From positions 992,001 to 1,056,000 of the forward strand of contig OZ242212.1 in the NCBI GenBank assembly GCA_965206355.1: a stretch of DNA of 64,000 bases, written 5' to 3'. The stretch is from Spongiihabitans sp965206355 (GTDB taxonomy: Bacteria > Pseudomonadota > Gammaproteobacteria > Arenicellales > Poriferihabitantaceae). A program made the position numbers and the translations under genes. The notes beneath the pieces were generated by a model. It did no database searches, had not been told where the DNA came from, and saw nothing but the letters and a program-made list of their open reading frames with translations. Positions 43,492-52,894 of the stretch are shown here, in pieces; the first letter of the stretch is position 1; each line of letters begins with the position of its first letter.

Positions 43492-45723
43492 ATGGTTGAT
43501 TTCTCTGACAAATCCTCTGATGTGGGGGGATTGAAAAATACACGGTTATCTGCAAATTCGGGAGAATGGCGGAGGCGTGCTGAAGCCGAACTGCAAGACA
43601 AGTCTGTGCAATCCAAATCGATTGAGGGCACGTCTATTGAGGGCAAGTCTGTTGAAGATATGCACTGGCAGACAGCAGAAGGTATTGAGGTTAAGCCGTT
43701 ATACCGTGCTGCCGATCTGGAACAATTAACCTTTGTTGATGGTCTGCCCGGTCTGCCGCCTTATACGCGAGGTGCTAGGGCGACCATGTATACCGGTCGC
43801 CCGTGGACTATTCGTCAGTATGCTGGATTTTCCACTGCGCAGGAATCCAATGCGTTTTATCGCGCCAATCTCAAAGGCGGGCAGAGTGGTTTGTCGGTTG
43901 CTTTCGACCTTGCCACCCATCGTGGTTATGACTCGGATCATCCGCGTGTGCAGGGTGATGTCGGCAAGGCGGGTGTTGCCATTGATTCGGTCGAAGATAT
44001 GAAAATGTTATTCGATCAGATTCCGCTCGACAAAATATCGGTGTCGATGACCATGAATGGCGCCGTGCTGCCGATTATGGCGATGTTTATTGTCGCCGCA
44101 GAAGAGCAGGGCGTGGCGCAGTCGGCTCTGTCGGGGACTTTGCAAAATGATATTCTCAAGGAGTTTATGGTGCGTAATACCTACATTTACCCGCCAAAAC
44201 CGTCAATGAAAATTGTCGCTGATATCATTGCCTATACGGCGGACAATATGCCGCGCTTTAATCCCATCTCTATTTCGGGCTATCACATGCAAGAAGCCGG
44301 TGCTACTATCGTGCAGGAATTGGCATATACCCTGGCTGATGGCATCGAATATGTACGCACCGCTATCAATAGCGGTATGGCAGTCGATAAATTTGCCCCG
44401 AGACTGTCCTTTTTCTTTGCGATGGGTATGAATTTCTTTATGGAAATTGCCAAGTTGCGGGCGGCGAGGACATTGTGGTCGGAATTGATGGAAGCGCATT
44501 TTTCACCCCAAGATCCAAGATCAAAAATACTGCGTACCCATTGCCAGACATCTGGGGTGAGCCTGACCAGCCGCGATCCCTATAATAATGTTATCCGCAC
44601 CACCCTTGAAGCGTTGGCTGCTGTTCTCGGCGGCACGCAGTCCCTGCATACCAATTCCTTCGACGAGGCGCTGGCATTGCCAACGGTAAACTCGGCACGT
44701 ATCGCCCGTAACACCCAATTGGTGTTGCAACATGAAAGTGGTGTAACGAAAGTGATTGATCCTCTGGGCGGGTCCTATTATGTTGAAAGCCTGACCCATA
44801 GTTTGATGGTTGAGGCGCGTAAATTGATTGACGAAGTCGAGGAAATGGGGGGGATGACAAAAGCGGTTGAAGCCGGGCTACCAAAATTACGCATTGAAGA
44901 AGCATCGGTCAAGAGGCAGGCGCGAATCGATCGGGGTGAAGAAGTGATTGTCGGGGTCAATAAGTATCAGTTGCACGAAGAAGCAGAGATAGATATTTTG
45001 GTGGTTGATAATGATGCGGTGAGAGAGGCGCAGATTCAACGACTGCAAACGCTCAGGCAATCTCGCGATGCCGACCGTGTTAATGCTACGCTGGAGGCGT
45101 TGCGCAATGTTGCAGAATCCGGGCAGGGCAACCTGCTGAAAGCGGCCATCAAGGCTGCTGGAGTACGCGCCAGTGTGGGGGAGATTTCTGATACATTGGA
45201 GGGCGTATATAATCGCCATCATGCACAAACCCGTGCAGTAGGCGGTGTCTATAGTGCTGCCTGCGAAGGTGATGAAAAATTTACCATGTTAAAAGATAAA
45301 ATCGAAGCGTTTGCATTAAAAGAAGGTCGTCGTCCGCGTATTTTGGTTGTCAAGCTCGGTCAGGATGGCCATGATCGAGGAGCGAAAACCATTGCCACCG
45401 CATTTGCCGATATGGGGTTTGATGTTGACATCGGGCCGTTATTTCAAACGCCTCAGGAAGCGGTCAATCAGGCGATTGAAAATGATGTGCATATTCTCGG
45501 TATTTCTTCTCAGGCCGGCGGACACAGAACACTGGTTCCAGCCGTGATGGCGGCATTACGGGCGGGGAAATGTGATGACATTATGGTCATTTGTGGTGGT
45601 GTCATTCCAGCGGGCGACTATGATATGTTATCGCAATGCGGTGTTGTTGCCATTTTTGGTCCGGGGACGAATATTCCGGATGCTGCCAGCGAGATACTGG
45701 ATTTACTCGAAAACAATGGATAA
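43492..45723 (+). CDS. Methylmalonyl-CoA mutase
   Basis: 743 residues of the single-chain homodimer type, converting (R)-methylmalonyl-CoA to succinyl-CoA with adenosylcobalamin. The catalytic barrel includes YTRGARATMYTGRPWTIRQY near residue 87, GLSVAFDLATHRGYDSDH near residue 130 and SISGYHMQEAGAT near residue 260. The B12-binding domain has VKLGQDGHDRGAKTIAT (Asp-x-His-x-x-Gly) near residue 617 and SSQAGGH later. The N-terminal region carries four 5-residue tandem units, KSVQS-KSIEG-TSIEG-KSVED (43600-43659), that replace the shorter linker usual in the family. First gene of the propionyl-CoA cluster. Confidence 0.96.
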   Translation: MVDFSDKSSDVGGLKNTRLSANSGEWRRRAEAELQDKSVQSKSIEGTSIEGKSVEDMHWQTAEGIEVKPLYRAADLEQLTFVDGLPGLPPYTRGARATMYTGRPWTIRQYAGFSTAQESNAFYRANLKGGQSGLSVAFDLATHRGYDSDHPRVQGDVGKAGVAIDSVEDMKMLFDQIPLDKISVSMTMNGAVLPIMAMFIVAAEEQGVAQSALSGTLQNDILKEFMVRNTYIYPPKPSMKIVADIIAYTADNMPRFNPISISGYHMQEAGATIVQELAYTLADGIEYVRTAINSGMAVDKFAPRLSFFFAMGMNFFMEIAKLRAARTLWSELMEAHFSPQDPRSKILRTHCQTSGVSLTSRDPYNNVIRTTLEALAAVLGGTQSLHTNSFDEALALPTVNSARIARNTQLVLQHESGVTKVIDPLGGSYYVESLTHSLMVEARKLIDEVEEMGGMTKAVEAGLPKLRIEEASVKRQARIDRGEEVIVGVNKYQLHEEAEIDILVVDNDAVREAQIQRLQTLRQSRDADRVNATLEALRNVAESGQGNLLKAAIKAAGVRASVGEISDTLEGVYNRHHAQTRAVGGVYSAACEGDEKFTMLKDKIEAFALKEGRRPRILVVKLGQDGHDRGAKTIATAFADMGFDVDIGPLFQTPQEAVNQAIENDVHILGISSQAGGHRTLVPAVMAALRAGKCDDIMVICGGVIPAGDYDMLSQCGVVAIFGPGTNIPDAASEILDLLENNG
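43600..43659 (+). repeat. Four 15-bp tandem repeats inside the mutase gene
   Basis: Units at 43600, 43615, 43630 and 43645 encode KSVQS, KSIEG, TSIEG and KSVED. The unit length is a multiple of three, so changes in copy number keep the frame. They lie in a surface-type linker before the first barrel segment. Confidence 0.8.
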
Positions 45724-45812
45724 CGATCTCAACAACACGTCGAGCTGTGCCGATCTGAACGTGGTTAGCCAATAAACGGCAACAGCTTGCGCTAAAAAAT
45801 CATTAAATACCG

Positions 45813-47345
45813 ATGTATGAAATAATCGAAGAGTTGGAGAAAAAGCGCGAACTTGCCAAACTCGGCGGCGGCGAAAAACGCATTCAGGCGCAACACGCCA
45901 AAGGCAAACTTACTGCCCGCGAACGCATTGAAGTGTTGCTTGACCAAGACAGCTTTGAAGAATGGGACATCTTTGTTGAGCATCGCTGCGCTGATTTTGA
46001 TATGCAGGGTAAAGCGATTCCCGGCGATGGTGTGGTTATTGGTTACGGCACCATCAACAGTCGGGTTGTCTTCGTTTACAGTCAGGACTTCACCGTGTTC
46101 GGTGGCTCTTTATCCGAAGCCAATGCGGAAAAAATTTGTAAGGTTATGGATCATGCGATGAATGTCGGTGCGCCGGTTATCGGCATTAGTGATTCAGGGG
46201 GTGCGCGTATTCAGGAAGGTGTGGCTTCTCTGGGTGGTTACGCGGAGGTATTTCAGCGCAATGTTTGCGCCTCTGGCGTTATCCCGCAAATTTCTTTGAT
46301 AATGGGCCCTTGTGCAGGAGGGGCAGTCTATTCGCCGGCGATTACCGATTTTATCTTTATGGTGGAAGACAGTTCATATATGTTTGTGACCGGGCCGGAT
46401 GTGGTGAAAACGGTGACTCATGAGGAAGTCTCAGCAGAAGATTTAGGCGGTGCGACAACCCACACTGGTCGCTCGGGCGTTGCCGATCTGGCGTTTGAAA
46501 ATGATGTGCAAGCGCTGTTAATGACGCGGCAATTTTTCAACTTTTTACCCGCAAATAATAAACAAAAACCACCATACCGCCAAACTGCAGACAGTCAAAC
46601 GCGCCCAGAAATTTCACTGGATAACTTGATACCTGATAACCCGGGCCTGGCTTATGATATGAAAGAGTTGCTTGTTAAGGTTGTTGATGAAGGCGATTTC
46701 TTTGAGCTACAACCCAGTTACGCCAAAAACATCATTATCGGTTTTGCCAGAATGCAAGGCAGTACGGTCGGCGTAGTCGCGAATCAACCTATGGTATTGG
46801 CAGGATGTCTGGACATCAATGCCTCCATAAAAGCGGCACGCTTTGTTCGATTTTGCGATGCTTTTAACATTCCCATTATCACCTTTGTGGACGTACCCGG
46901 ATTCATGCCCGGAACCGCTCAGGAATATGGTGGCATCATCAAACACGGTGCGAAATTACTTTATGCCTACGCCGAATGCACCGTCCCTAAAGTAACGGTG
47001 ATAACCCGAAAAGCCTATGGTGGAGCCTATGATGTGATGGCATCCAAGCATTTGCGCGGAGACGTCAATCTTGCCTGGCCGAGTGCCGAAATTGCTGTTA
47101 TGGGTCCCAAGGGTGCGGTGGAAATTATTTTTCGTGAAGATGCCAAAGAGGCAAGCAAGATTGAACAAAAAACCGAACAATACCGCCGCAAATTTGCCAA
47201 CCCGTTTGTTGCGGGCAGACGCGGTTATATTGACGATGTCATTTTCCCCCGAGACACCCGAAAACGTATCTGCCGTTCATTAGCGATGTTGCAGGAAAAG
47301 TCATTGGAAAACCCTTGGAAGAAACATGGGAATATTCCTTTATAG
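45813..47345 (+). CDS. pccB: Propionyl-CoA carboxylase beta subunit
   Basis: 510-residue carboxyltransferase. KLTARERIEVLLDQDSFEEW near residue 31, the acyl-CoA site GISDSGGARIQEGV near residue 125, GPCAGGAVYSPAITDF near residue 168 and the biotin-side segment FVDVPGFMPGTAQEYGGIIK near residue 370 are intact. The C-terminus ends with KKHGNIPL, common in PccB. It pairs with the biotin subunit PccA encoded 570 bp downstream; the gap holds a small ORF and a broken hicBA pair. Confidence 0.95.
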   Translation: MYEIIEELEKKRELAKLGGGEKRIQAQHAKGKLTARERIEVLLDQDSFEEWDIFVEHRCADFDMQGKAIPGDGVVIGYGTINSRVVFVYSQDFTVFGGSLSEANAEKICKVMDHAMNVGAPVIGISDSGGARIQEGVASLGGYAEVFQRNVCASGVIPQISLIMGPCAGGAVYSPAITDFIFMVEDSSYMFVTGPDVVKTVTHEEVSAEDLGGATTHTGRSGVADLAFENDVQALLMTRQFFNFLPANNKQKPPYRQTADSQTRPEISLDNLIPDNPGLAYDMKELLVKVVDEGDFFELQPSYAKNIIIGFARMQGSTVGVVANQPMVLAGCLDINASIKAARFVRFCDAFNIPIITFVDVPGFMPGTAQEYGGIIKHGAKLLYAYAECTVPKVTVITRKAYGGAYDVMASKHLRGDVNLAWPSAEIAVMGPKGAVEIIFREDAKEASKIEQKTEQYRRKFANPFVAGRRGYIDDVIFPRDTRKRICRSLAMLQEKSLENPWKKHGNIPL

Positions 47346-47420
47346 CCAGGCAATCGTTGGTCGCGGGGACTCGGCTGGATTGAGGATTTAAAAAACATCA
47401 ACCCTGACAAGGAAATACCG

Positions 47421-47558
47421 ATGATATTAGAGGAGAAACTTCAAAAGGATGGATTTAATGTTTTGAACAATGGTGTTAAAGTGCCCTTCCCCTTGCATTG
47501 GCATAAGACAAAGTTTCACGAACTGATTCGTAAGATTCTACCAACATCAAAACCCTAG
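47421..47558 (+). CDS. Small protein of unknown function
   Basis: 45 codons starting MILEEKLQKDGFNVLNNGVK and ending HELIRKILPTSKP. Rich in charged residues, without a membrane segment. It lies 13 bp before the hicB-like gene and may belong to the same inserted block. I do not recognise it and translation is uncertain. Confidence 0.3.
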   Translation: MILEEKLQKDGFNVLNNGVKVPFPLHWHKTKFHELIRKILPTSKP

Positions 47559-47571
47559 TAAGTATTAAAAA

Positions 47572-47793
47572 ATGAAAACGACATTGACCGCAATTATTGA
47601 GAAAGAAACAGATGGCGATGTTGCGCTGTATCCTGAGATAGATGTGGCAAGTCAGGGTGATACCGTTGATGAGACGCGCAAGAATCTGAAAGAGGCATTG
47701 GCGTTGTTTTTTGAATGTGCCTCCGCAGAGGAAATTAAGGAACGGTTGAGCGGGGAAATATATGTTTCATCCATTGAAGTGGCGTATGGCTAA
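47572..47793 (+). CDS. hicB: HicB-type antitoxin
   Basis: 73 residues with the HicB partial RNase H-like fold: MKTTLTAIIEKETDGDVALY, then PEIDVASQGDTVDETRKNLK and EALALFFEC. It lacks a separate C-terminal DNA-binding domain, like many short HicB proteins. The cognate toxin gene overlaps it by 8 bp and is broken. It lies between pccB and pccA, an unusual place that suggests insertion. Confidence 0.75.
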   Translation: MKTTLTAIIEKETDGDVALYPEIDVASQGDTVDETRKNLKEALALFFECASAEEIKERLSGEIYVSSIEVAYG

Positions 47794-47917
47794 ACTTCGG
47801 ATGCTGTCAGATAAAAAGATTTGCGTGATTTTATCTAGGCATGGGTTTATCGAGATAAGGCGATAGGGTAGCGTATCATTATGCAAAAAAATTGTCGATT
47901 TGAATAGCTGTTCCCTT
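47786..47917 (+). pseudogene. Truncated HicA toxin
   Basis: MAKLRMLSDKKICVILSRHG, then FIEIRR followed by TAG (47864-47866). The HicA hallmark G-S-H-x-x-M-Q-K is recognisable only in another frame (IIMQKK at about 47874-47891), and the C-terminal third is missing. The catalytic His region is lost, so it is inactive. pccA starts directly after. Confidence 0.7.
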
Positions 47918-49945
47918 ATGTTCAAAAAAATTCTCATAGCAAATCGTGCTGAAATCGCCTGTCGTGTGATTCGTTCTGCACGGGCGATGGGTATTGCTAC
48001 GGTGGCGGTTTATTCAGATGCTGATCGCAATGCCCGCCATGTCGTTGAAGCTGATGAGGCGGTGTATATTGGTGATGCGGTGGCGGCGAAAAGTTATTTG
48101 GATGGCAATAAAATCATTGACGCTTGCCGACAAACTGCTGCCGATGCGTTGCATCCGGGATATGGTTTTCTGTCCGAGAATGCTGAATTTGCTGAGGCAC
48201 TGACAGCGGCTGGGGTGGTATTTATTGGTCCACCAGCCGCTGCGATTCGGGCCATGGGGGATAAAATTACTTCTAAGTTGCTTGCCGATAAAGCCGGGGT
48301 CAATACTATTCCCGGATATACCGAGGTGGTGCTTAACGCCGAAACTGCGGCACAAATTGCTGGAAAGATGGGTTATCCGGTTATGCTTAAAGCCAGTGCT
48401 GGAGGCGGTGGTAAGGGTATGCGTGTTGCCTATGATGATCAGGAATGCTTGCAAGGCTTTGAGCGTGCAACCAGCGAGGCTGAATCCAGTTTTGCCGATG
48501 GGCGGATTTTCATTGAAAAATATGTCGAACAGGCGCGCCATATTGAGATACAGGTTATTGCGGATGCTCATGGTAATGTCGTTGCGCTTAACGAGCGCGA
48601 ATGCTCGATTCAGCGGCGGCATCAGAAGGTGATTGAAGAAGCGCCATCTGCTTTTATTGACGCACCAACCCGCAAGGTGATGAGTGAACAGGCCGTTGCG
48701 CTGGCTAAAGCTGTCGATTATCAGTCGGCAGGAACGGTTGAGTTTATTGTTGATGCTAACCGTGATTTTTATTTTCTGGAAATGAACACCCGTCTTCAGG
48801 TTGAGCATCCGGTAACGGAATTGATAACCGGATTGGACTTGGTTGAATTGATGATTCGAGCTGCTTGTGGGGAGGTGCTGCCGATTAAACAACAAGACGT
48901 CGGGATCAATGGCTGGTCAATGGAATCACGCATCTATGCCGAGAACCCGGTACGGGATTTTCTGCCTTCCATTGGACGGTTGTTGAAATATCAGCCACCC
49001 ACCGAAAGTAAATATCTGCGTGTTGATAGCGGTGTTGAAGAAGGTTCCGAAATCTCGATGTTTTATGATCCGATGATTGCCAAGTTAATCAGTTGGGGGG
49101 AAAGTCGTGAGCAGGCGATTACCAATATGCAAGTCGGCTTGGATCAATACTATATTCGTGGTGTCGAAACCAACCTGTCGTTTATTTCATCCATTATGGC
49201 GCATCCACGATTTCGCTCTGGTGAGCTGACCATCAATTTTATAGACGAGGAATATGCCGATGGTTTTTCAGCGGTTGCGCCTGATCAACAAAAGTTGGTC
49301 GATTTGATATGCGTTATGACATCATTGCATTACCGTTTGACCAATCGTGCCGCAACCATTTCCAGTCACATGTTTGGTTATAACCGAAACGTGGAAAGTA
49401 ATTGGGTGGTTATCATTGGGCAAAATAGTCATCCAGCCCGTGTTGAGTATGCCGGACAAAATGAAACGAATGCACAAGACGGAGCGGGGAATATAAACTT
49501 TAGCCGTATAAATTTTGATGGACGATCTTATTGTGTAGAAGATGACTGGCAGCCGGTTCAACCCATTTATTCAGGTCGGGTCAACGGACAACATATTTGT
49601 CTGCAAATCGAAAAGAGCGGTTATGGGTATGATGTAACTCAGTCTGGAAATTTGCAAACCATCCATGTTTTTACCCAACGGATTGCCGAGTTAAATAAAA
49701 TGATGCCATTGAAACAACACGCTGATCAATCGCGTTTTCTGCTGTCGCCTATGCCGGGTTTGTTGGCATCGCTGGCGGTTAACTCGGGGCAGGTTGTTAA
49801 GGTCGGGCAGGAGCTTGCAGTCATAGAGGCGATGAAGATGGAAAATTCCCTGTGTGCAGATCATGATGGTGTTGTTGCAAAAGTGTTAGTTGAAGCGGGG
49901 GCGACTGTGGAAGTGGATCAGGCTATTCTTGAATTTGAGCAGTAA
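47918..49945 (+). CDS. pccA: Propionyl-CoA carboxylase alpha subunit (biotin carboxylase + BCCP)
   Basis: 675 residues: the biotin carboxylase domain begins KKILIANRAEIACRVIRSAR, with ATP loop KASAGGGGKGMRVAY near residue 155, ERECSIQRRHQKVIEEAPS near residue 225 and EMNTRLQVEHPVTE near residue 285. A linker region follows, and a C-terminal biotinyl domain with VIEAMKMENSL (biotin Lys in EAMKM) near residue 640. Mid-protein HYRLTNRA-type sequence fits the PCC/MCC alpha group; pairing with PccB favours PCC. The ATG at 47918 was chosen because KKILIANR follows at once; an upstream start at 47900 would add six residues. Confidence 0.94.
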   Translation: MFKKILIANRAEIACRVIRSARAMGIATVAVYSDADRNARHVVEADEAVYIGDAVAAKSYLDGNKIIDACRQTAADALHPGYGFLSENAEFAEALTAAGVVFIGPPAAAIRAMGDKITSKLLADKAGVNTIPGYTEVVLNAETAAQIAGKMGYPVMLKASAGGGGKGMRVAYDDQECLQGFERATSEAESSFADGRIFIEKYVEQARHIEIQVIADAHGNVVALNERECSIQRRHQKVIEEAPSAFIDAPTRKVMSEQAVALAKAVDYQSAGTVEFIVDANRDFYFLEMNTRLQVEHPVTELITGLDLVELMIRAACGEVLPIKQQDVGINGWSMESRIYAENPVRDFLPSIGRLLKYQPPTESKYLRVDSGVEEGSEISMFYDPMIAKLISWGESREQAITNMQVGLDQYYIRGVETNLSFISSIMAHPRFRSGELTINFIDEEYADGFSAVAPDQQKLVDLICVMTSLHYRLTNRAATISSHMFGYNRNVESNWVVIIGQNSHPARVEYAGQNETNAQDGAGNINFSRINFDGRSYCVEDDWQPVQPIYSGRVNGQHICLQIEKSGYGYDVTQSGNLQTIHVFTQRIAELNKMMPLKQHADQSRFLLSPMPGLLASLAVNSGQVVKVGQELAVIEAMKMENSLCADHDGVVAKVLVEAGATVEVDQAILEFEQ

Positions 49946-50935
49946 TTGAGTCGTGATGTGCGGCAAGTGATAAACATTGAAGACTTGTGTTGCGCTGATC
50001 GCCGTACTCTGGCGCGCGGGATTACTCTGTTGGAATCAACCCGAGAAGATCATCGGCAACAGGCGGAGGCGTTGATTCAAGCGGTAATGCCTTATAGTGG
50101 GAACTCGATTAGAATTGGCTTAACGGGTGTGCCGGGGGTGGGTAAATCAACCCTGATAGAAACACTGGGCAATTATGTGATTAGCCGAGGACATAAAATT
50201 GCAGTGCTTGCAGTCGATCCAAGCTCAACATTAAGCGGTGGTTCGATACTCGGTGACAAAACTCGTATGCCAACGCTGGCTAATAATGAAAACGCATTTA
50301 TTCGACCGACTCCCGCGGGAGCGCGCACGGGTGGTGTTGCACGAAGAACCAGAGAGAGCATTGTGTTATGCGAGGCGGCTGGGTTTGATGTCATTATTGT
50401 TGAAACTGTTGGGGTCGGGCAGTCGGAGACACAGGTCAGCGACATGACCGACATATTCGTATTGATGTTGCTACCCGGTGGTGGTGATGAACTGCAAGGC
50501 ATTAAGCGCGGTATTATGGAATTGGCAGATATGATTATTGTCAACAAGGCAGATAGTGAATTGCAATCGAAAGCAACTCGCGCAGTGGCAGATATTCAGC
50601 AAGCACTCAGGTTGATTAAAGCACGCCATTCAGGTTGGCAGGTGCCGGTTATCACCAGCTCGGCATTGGAGAACAAAAACATTGAAACAATCTGGAACGC
50701 AATTAGTGATTTCCGCGCGCTATTGGTTGGTGATGACAGATTCATGCTACATCGCCAACATCAGGCAAAAAATGGACTATGGGCGGAAACCCACGATCTT
50801 CTGCTATCCGCACTCAAAAACAACCAAGAGGTTAGTCAGTTATTATCCGGTCTTCAAACAAGCGTTGCCAACGGAGAAACCCTTCCGACCATCGCCGCTA
50901 GAAGATTGGTTGCGAAGTTTTTGAGTGGGCAGTGA
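49946..50935 (+). CDS. meaB: MeaB, GTPase chaperone of methylmalonyl-CoA mutase
   Basis: 329-residue G3E GTPase that loads and protects the adenosylcobalamin cofactor of the mutase. G1 GVPGVGKSTL near residue 58, the base-binding/Mg segment VDPSSTLSGGSILGDKTRM, VETVGVGQSETQV (G3 region) near residue 155 and VNKAD (G4) near residue 200 are present. It starts with TTG directly after the pccA stop, so the two are translationally coupled. Assignment to MeaB rather than another ArgK-type protein rests on the operon. Confidence 0.94.
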   Translation: MSRDVRQVINIEDLCCADRRTLARGITLLESTREDHRQQAEALIQAVMPYSGNSIRIGLTGVPGVGKSTLIETLGNYVISRGHKIAVLAVDPSSTLSGGSILGDKTRMPTLANNENAFIRPTPAGARTGGVARRTRESIVLCEAAGFDVIIVETVGVGQSETQVSDMTDIFVLMLLPGGGDELQGIKRGIMELADMIIVNKADSELQSKATRAVADIQQALRLIKARHSGWQVPVITSSALENKNIETIWNAISDFRALLVGDDRFMLHRQHQAKNGLWAETHDLLLSALKNNQEVSQLLSGLQTSVANGETLPTIAARRLVAKFLSGQ

Positions 50936-50964
50936 TATTGTATAAACAAAATATTTTATTTTCC

Positions 50965-51000
50965 ACAATGTTTCGCAGAGATTTTAATATGGAACATTGT
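50965..51000. promoter_or_regulatory. Inverted repeat ahead of the R-M genes
   Basis: ACAATGTTTC (50965-50974) and GGAACATTGT (50991-51000) pair at nine of ten positions. TATGAT at 51003-51008 follows and may be a -10. Such dyads often let a methyltransferase or a C protein control its own R-M operon; no C-protein gene is seen. Confidence 0.4.
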
Positions 51001-51062
51001 CCTATGATACACTTTGTTTTGGGGTGCAACTCAGATTTATAACGATGAAAGGAAATTTAGAA

Positions 51063-51896
51063 ATGGAGACAATTGAAACAAAAATATTACTTGGAGACAG
51101 TAAAGAAGTCTTAAAACAAGAATTAAAAGATAATTCTATTGGTTTAATTGTAACCTCACCGCCCTATGCAGACAGAAGAAAACAAACTTACGGTGGTGTG
51201 AAACCTGAGGAATATTTAGATTGGTTTTTACCAATAAGTGCGGAATTGTTGCGCGTCTTAAAACCAACTGGGACTTTTATTTTAAATATAAAAGAAAAAG
51301 CAGAAAAAGGAGAGCGACATACTTATGTTATCGAATTAATTTTAGCTTTAAGAAAACAAGGGTGGCTTTGGACAGAAGAATTTATATGGCATAAACGCAA
51401 TTCATATCCCGGAAAATGGCCTAACAGATTTAGAGATAGTTGGGAACGTTTGCTACAATTCAATAAAGAAAAAAATTTTGATATGTATCAAAACGCGGTA
51501 AAAATTCCTGTTGGAGATTGGACTAAAAATAGACTAAATAATTTGAGTAATACAGATAAAAAAAGAGATAATGCAAAAAACGGAAGCGGATTTGGAAAAA
51601 ATGTATCGAATTGGATAGGTAGAGAAACTGTCTATCCGACAAATGTTTTACATCTTGCAACAGAGTGTAATAATAAACAGCATAGTGCCACATTTCCGAG
51701 TTCTTTGCCCGAGTGGTTTATAAAATTATTTACAAAAGAAAATGACTGGGTTTTAGACCCTTTTGTAGGCTCTGGAACGACACTTGAAGTTGCGAGCAAA
51801 ATGCAAAGAAATTCAATTGGAATCGATATTGTTCCTGAATATATCGAAATTATAAAATCAAAAGTTCAAGAAAAAGAATATATGCTTTTTGAGTAA
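51063..51896 (+). CDS. Type II DNA methyltransferase (TSPPY, probably m4C)
   Basis: 277 residues. The catalytic motif IVTSPPYADRRKQTYGG lies near residue 32 and the AdoMet motif VLDPFVGSGTTLEVASKM near residue 231, the beta-class order. TSPPY is usual for N4-cytosine enzymes. The ATG at 51063 has AAAGGA nine bases upstream; the frame opens earlier (50997, 51045). It is much richer in AT than the flanking genes, a sign of transfer. Downstream lies its probable restriction partner. The block separates meaB from the epimerase gene. Confidence 0.88.
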   Translation: METIETKILLGDSKEVLKQELKDNSIGLIVTSPPYADRRKQTYGGVKPEEYLDWFLPISAELLRVLKPTGTFILNIKEKAEKGERHTYVIELILALRKQGWLWTEEFIWHKRNSYPGKWPNRFRDSWERLLQFNKEKNFDMYQNAVKIPVGDWTKNRLNNLSNTDKKRDNAKNGSGFGKNVSNWIGRETVYPTNVLHLATECNNKQHSATFPSSLPEWFIKLFTKENDWVLDPFVGSGTTLEVASKMQRNSIGIDIVPEYIEIIKSKVQEKEYMLFE

Positions 51897-51931
51897 AAAA
51901 TTGAATGCAACACATTGAGCGATAAAAATTA

Positions 51932-52846
51932 ATGGAATACACAGAAGAAGGATTGATAAAATATATTTGCGAAAAAGTGGATGGCATTGGTGTAAAAACC
52001 GCCGATAGAATTGCTGGCTTTATGGAAGATGTTTTGAGCTTTTATGAGAATGCAAATAAATTATCAAGTTTCGTGACGGCAAAAGGCACAAGAGTTGTAA
52101 AAGACAAGCACATAACGGAAATAAAAGAAAAAACAAATGAATATATTTTAAATCCAAAAGAGAATATCCATAATATCTGGATTGCTGTTTTAATAAGAGA
52201 CTTTGTTAAAAATAGTATGAGTGAACTTAAAAACACAACATTAGAAAAGTTATTGATAAACCCGTTTCTTGTCAAATCTTTCGGTTTTGATGACCACAGA
52301 GAAGTTGTTTCTTTTTATTTTTATCAAAAAATAACGCGCTCTGTTGTAACTTCTTGGGGGTTTACTGTTGAAGGTTTATTATTGTGTAGTGGTGCAGAAA
52401 AAACAGATTTGTCAGGTTTTGATATGAAAGTTGAAAGAGGCAATAAAGTATTTCAATTACAAATAAAATCAAGTCCGAACACGATGAGTATAGAACAAGT
52501 AAGGCAATTAAATACTCATATGGATAATATCAAAGATAAAATTAAAAATAGACCTGTTTTAGGAATGACATACGGTACTCGAGAACAAATTAGTGGTCAA
52601 ATTCAGTCCACTTTAACTGATTATTCGAAATCGACAAAGGTAGGTAAAGAACTATGGGATTTTGTTGCAAATGAAAAAGGATATTGTGTCAAGATGCTCG
52701 ATTTAATTGATGAAATTACAAAAAGTTCACGGTTTATATTTTCAAAAGAACTTGAAGAAAAAAAGAATCTTTTAATAAAAGATTGGGAAAATAAATTTGG
52801 AACAGGGAAAGAAAGTATAGACTTAGTGTTAAGTAAATATATTTAA
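51932..52846 (+). CDS. Probable type II restriction endonuclease
   Basis: 304 residues, AT-rich like the methyltransferase before it. The N-terminal IKYICEKVDGIGVKTADRIA looks like a helix-hairpin-helix. A nuclease core is suggested by SGAEKTDLSGFDMKVERGNK followed by VFQLQIKSS, an Asp-x(n)-Gln-x-Lys variant of the PD-(D/E)xK fold. The C-terminal 100 residues are charged and helical. Target sequence cannot be deduced. The assignment relies on the pairing (35-bp gap) and this core. Apparently intact. Confidence 0.68.
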   Translation: MEYTEEGLIKYICEKVDGIGVKTADRIAGFMEDVLSFYENANKLSSFVTAKGTRVVKDKHITEIKEKTNEYILNPKENIHNIWIAVLIRDFVKNSMSELKNTTLEKLLINPFLVKSFGFDDHREVVSFYFYQKITRSVVTSWGFTVEGLLLCSGAEKTDLSGFDMKVERGNKVFQLQIKSSPNTMSIEQVRQLNTHMDNIKDKIKNRPVLGMTYGTREQISGQIQSTLTDYSKSTKVGKELWDFVANEKGYCVKMLDLIDEITKSSRFIFSKELEEKKNLLIKDWENKFGTGKESIDLVLSKYI

Positions 52847-52894
52847 TATGTTGCATATAACCCCATGTTTCCGTGTTGACCCGACAAGACACTC

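Noticed and set aside
48014..48895. 293-codon minus-strand frame opposite pccA
   Set aside because: Lies wholly antisense to the biotin carboxylase domain, which is clearly the coding strand.
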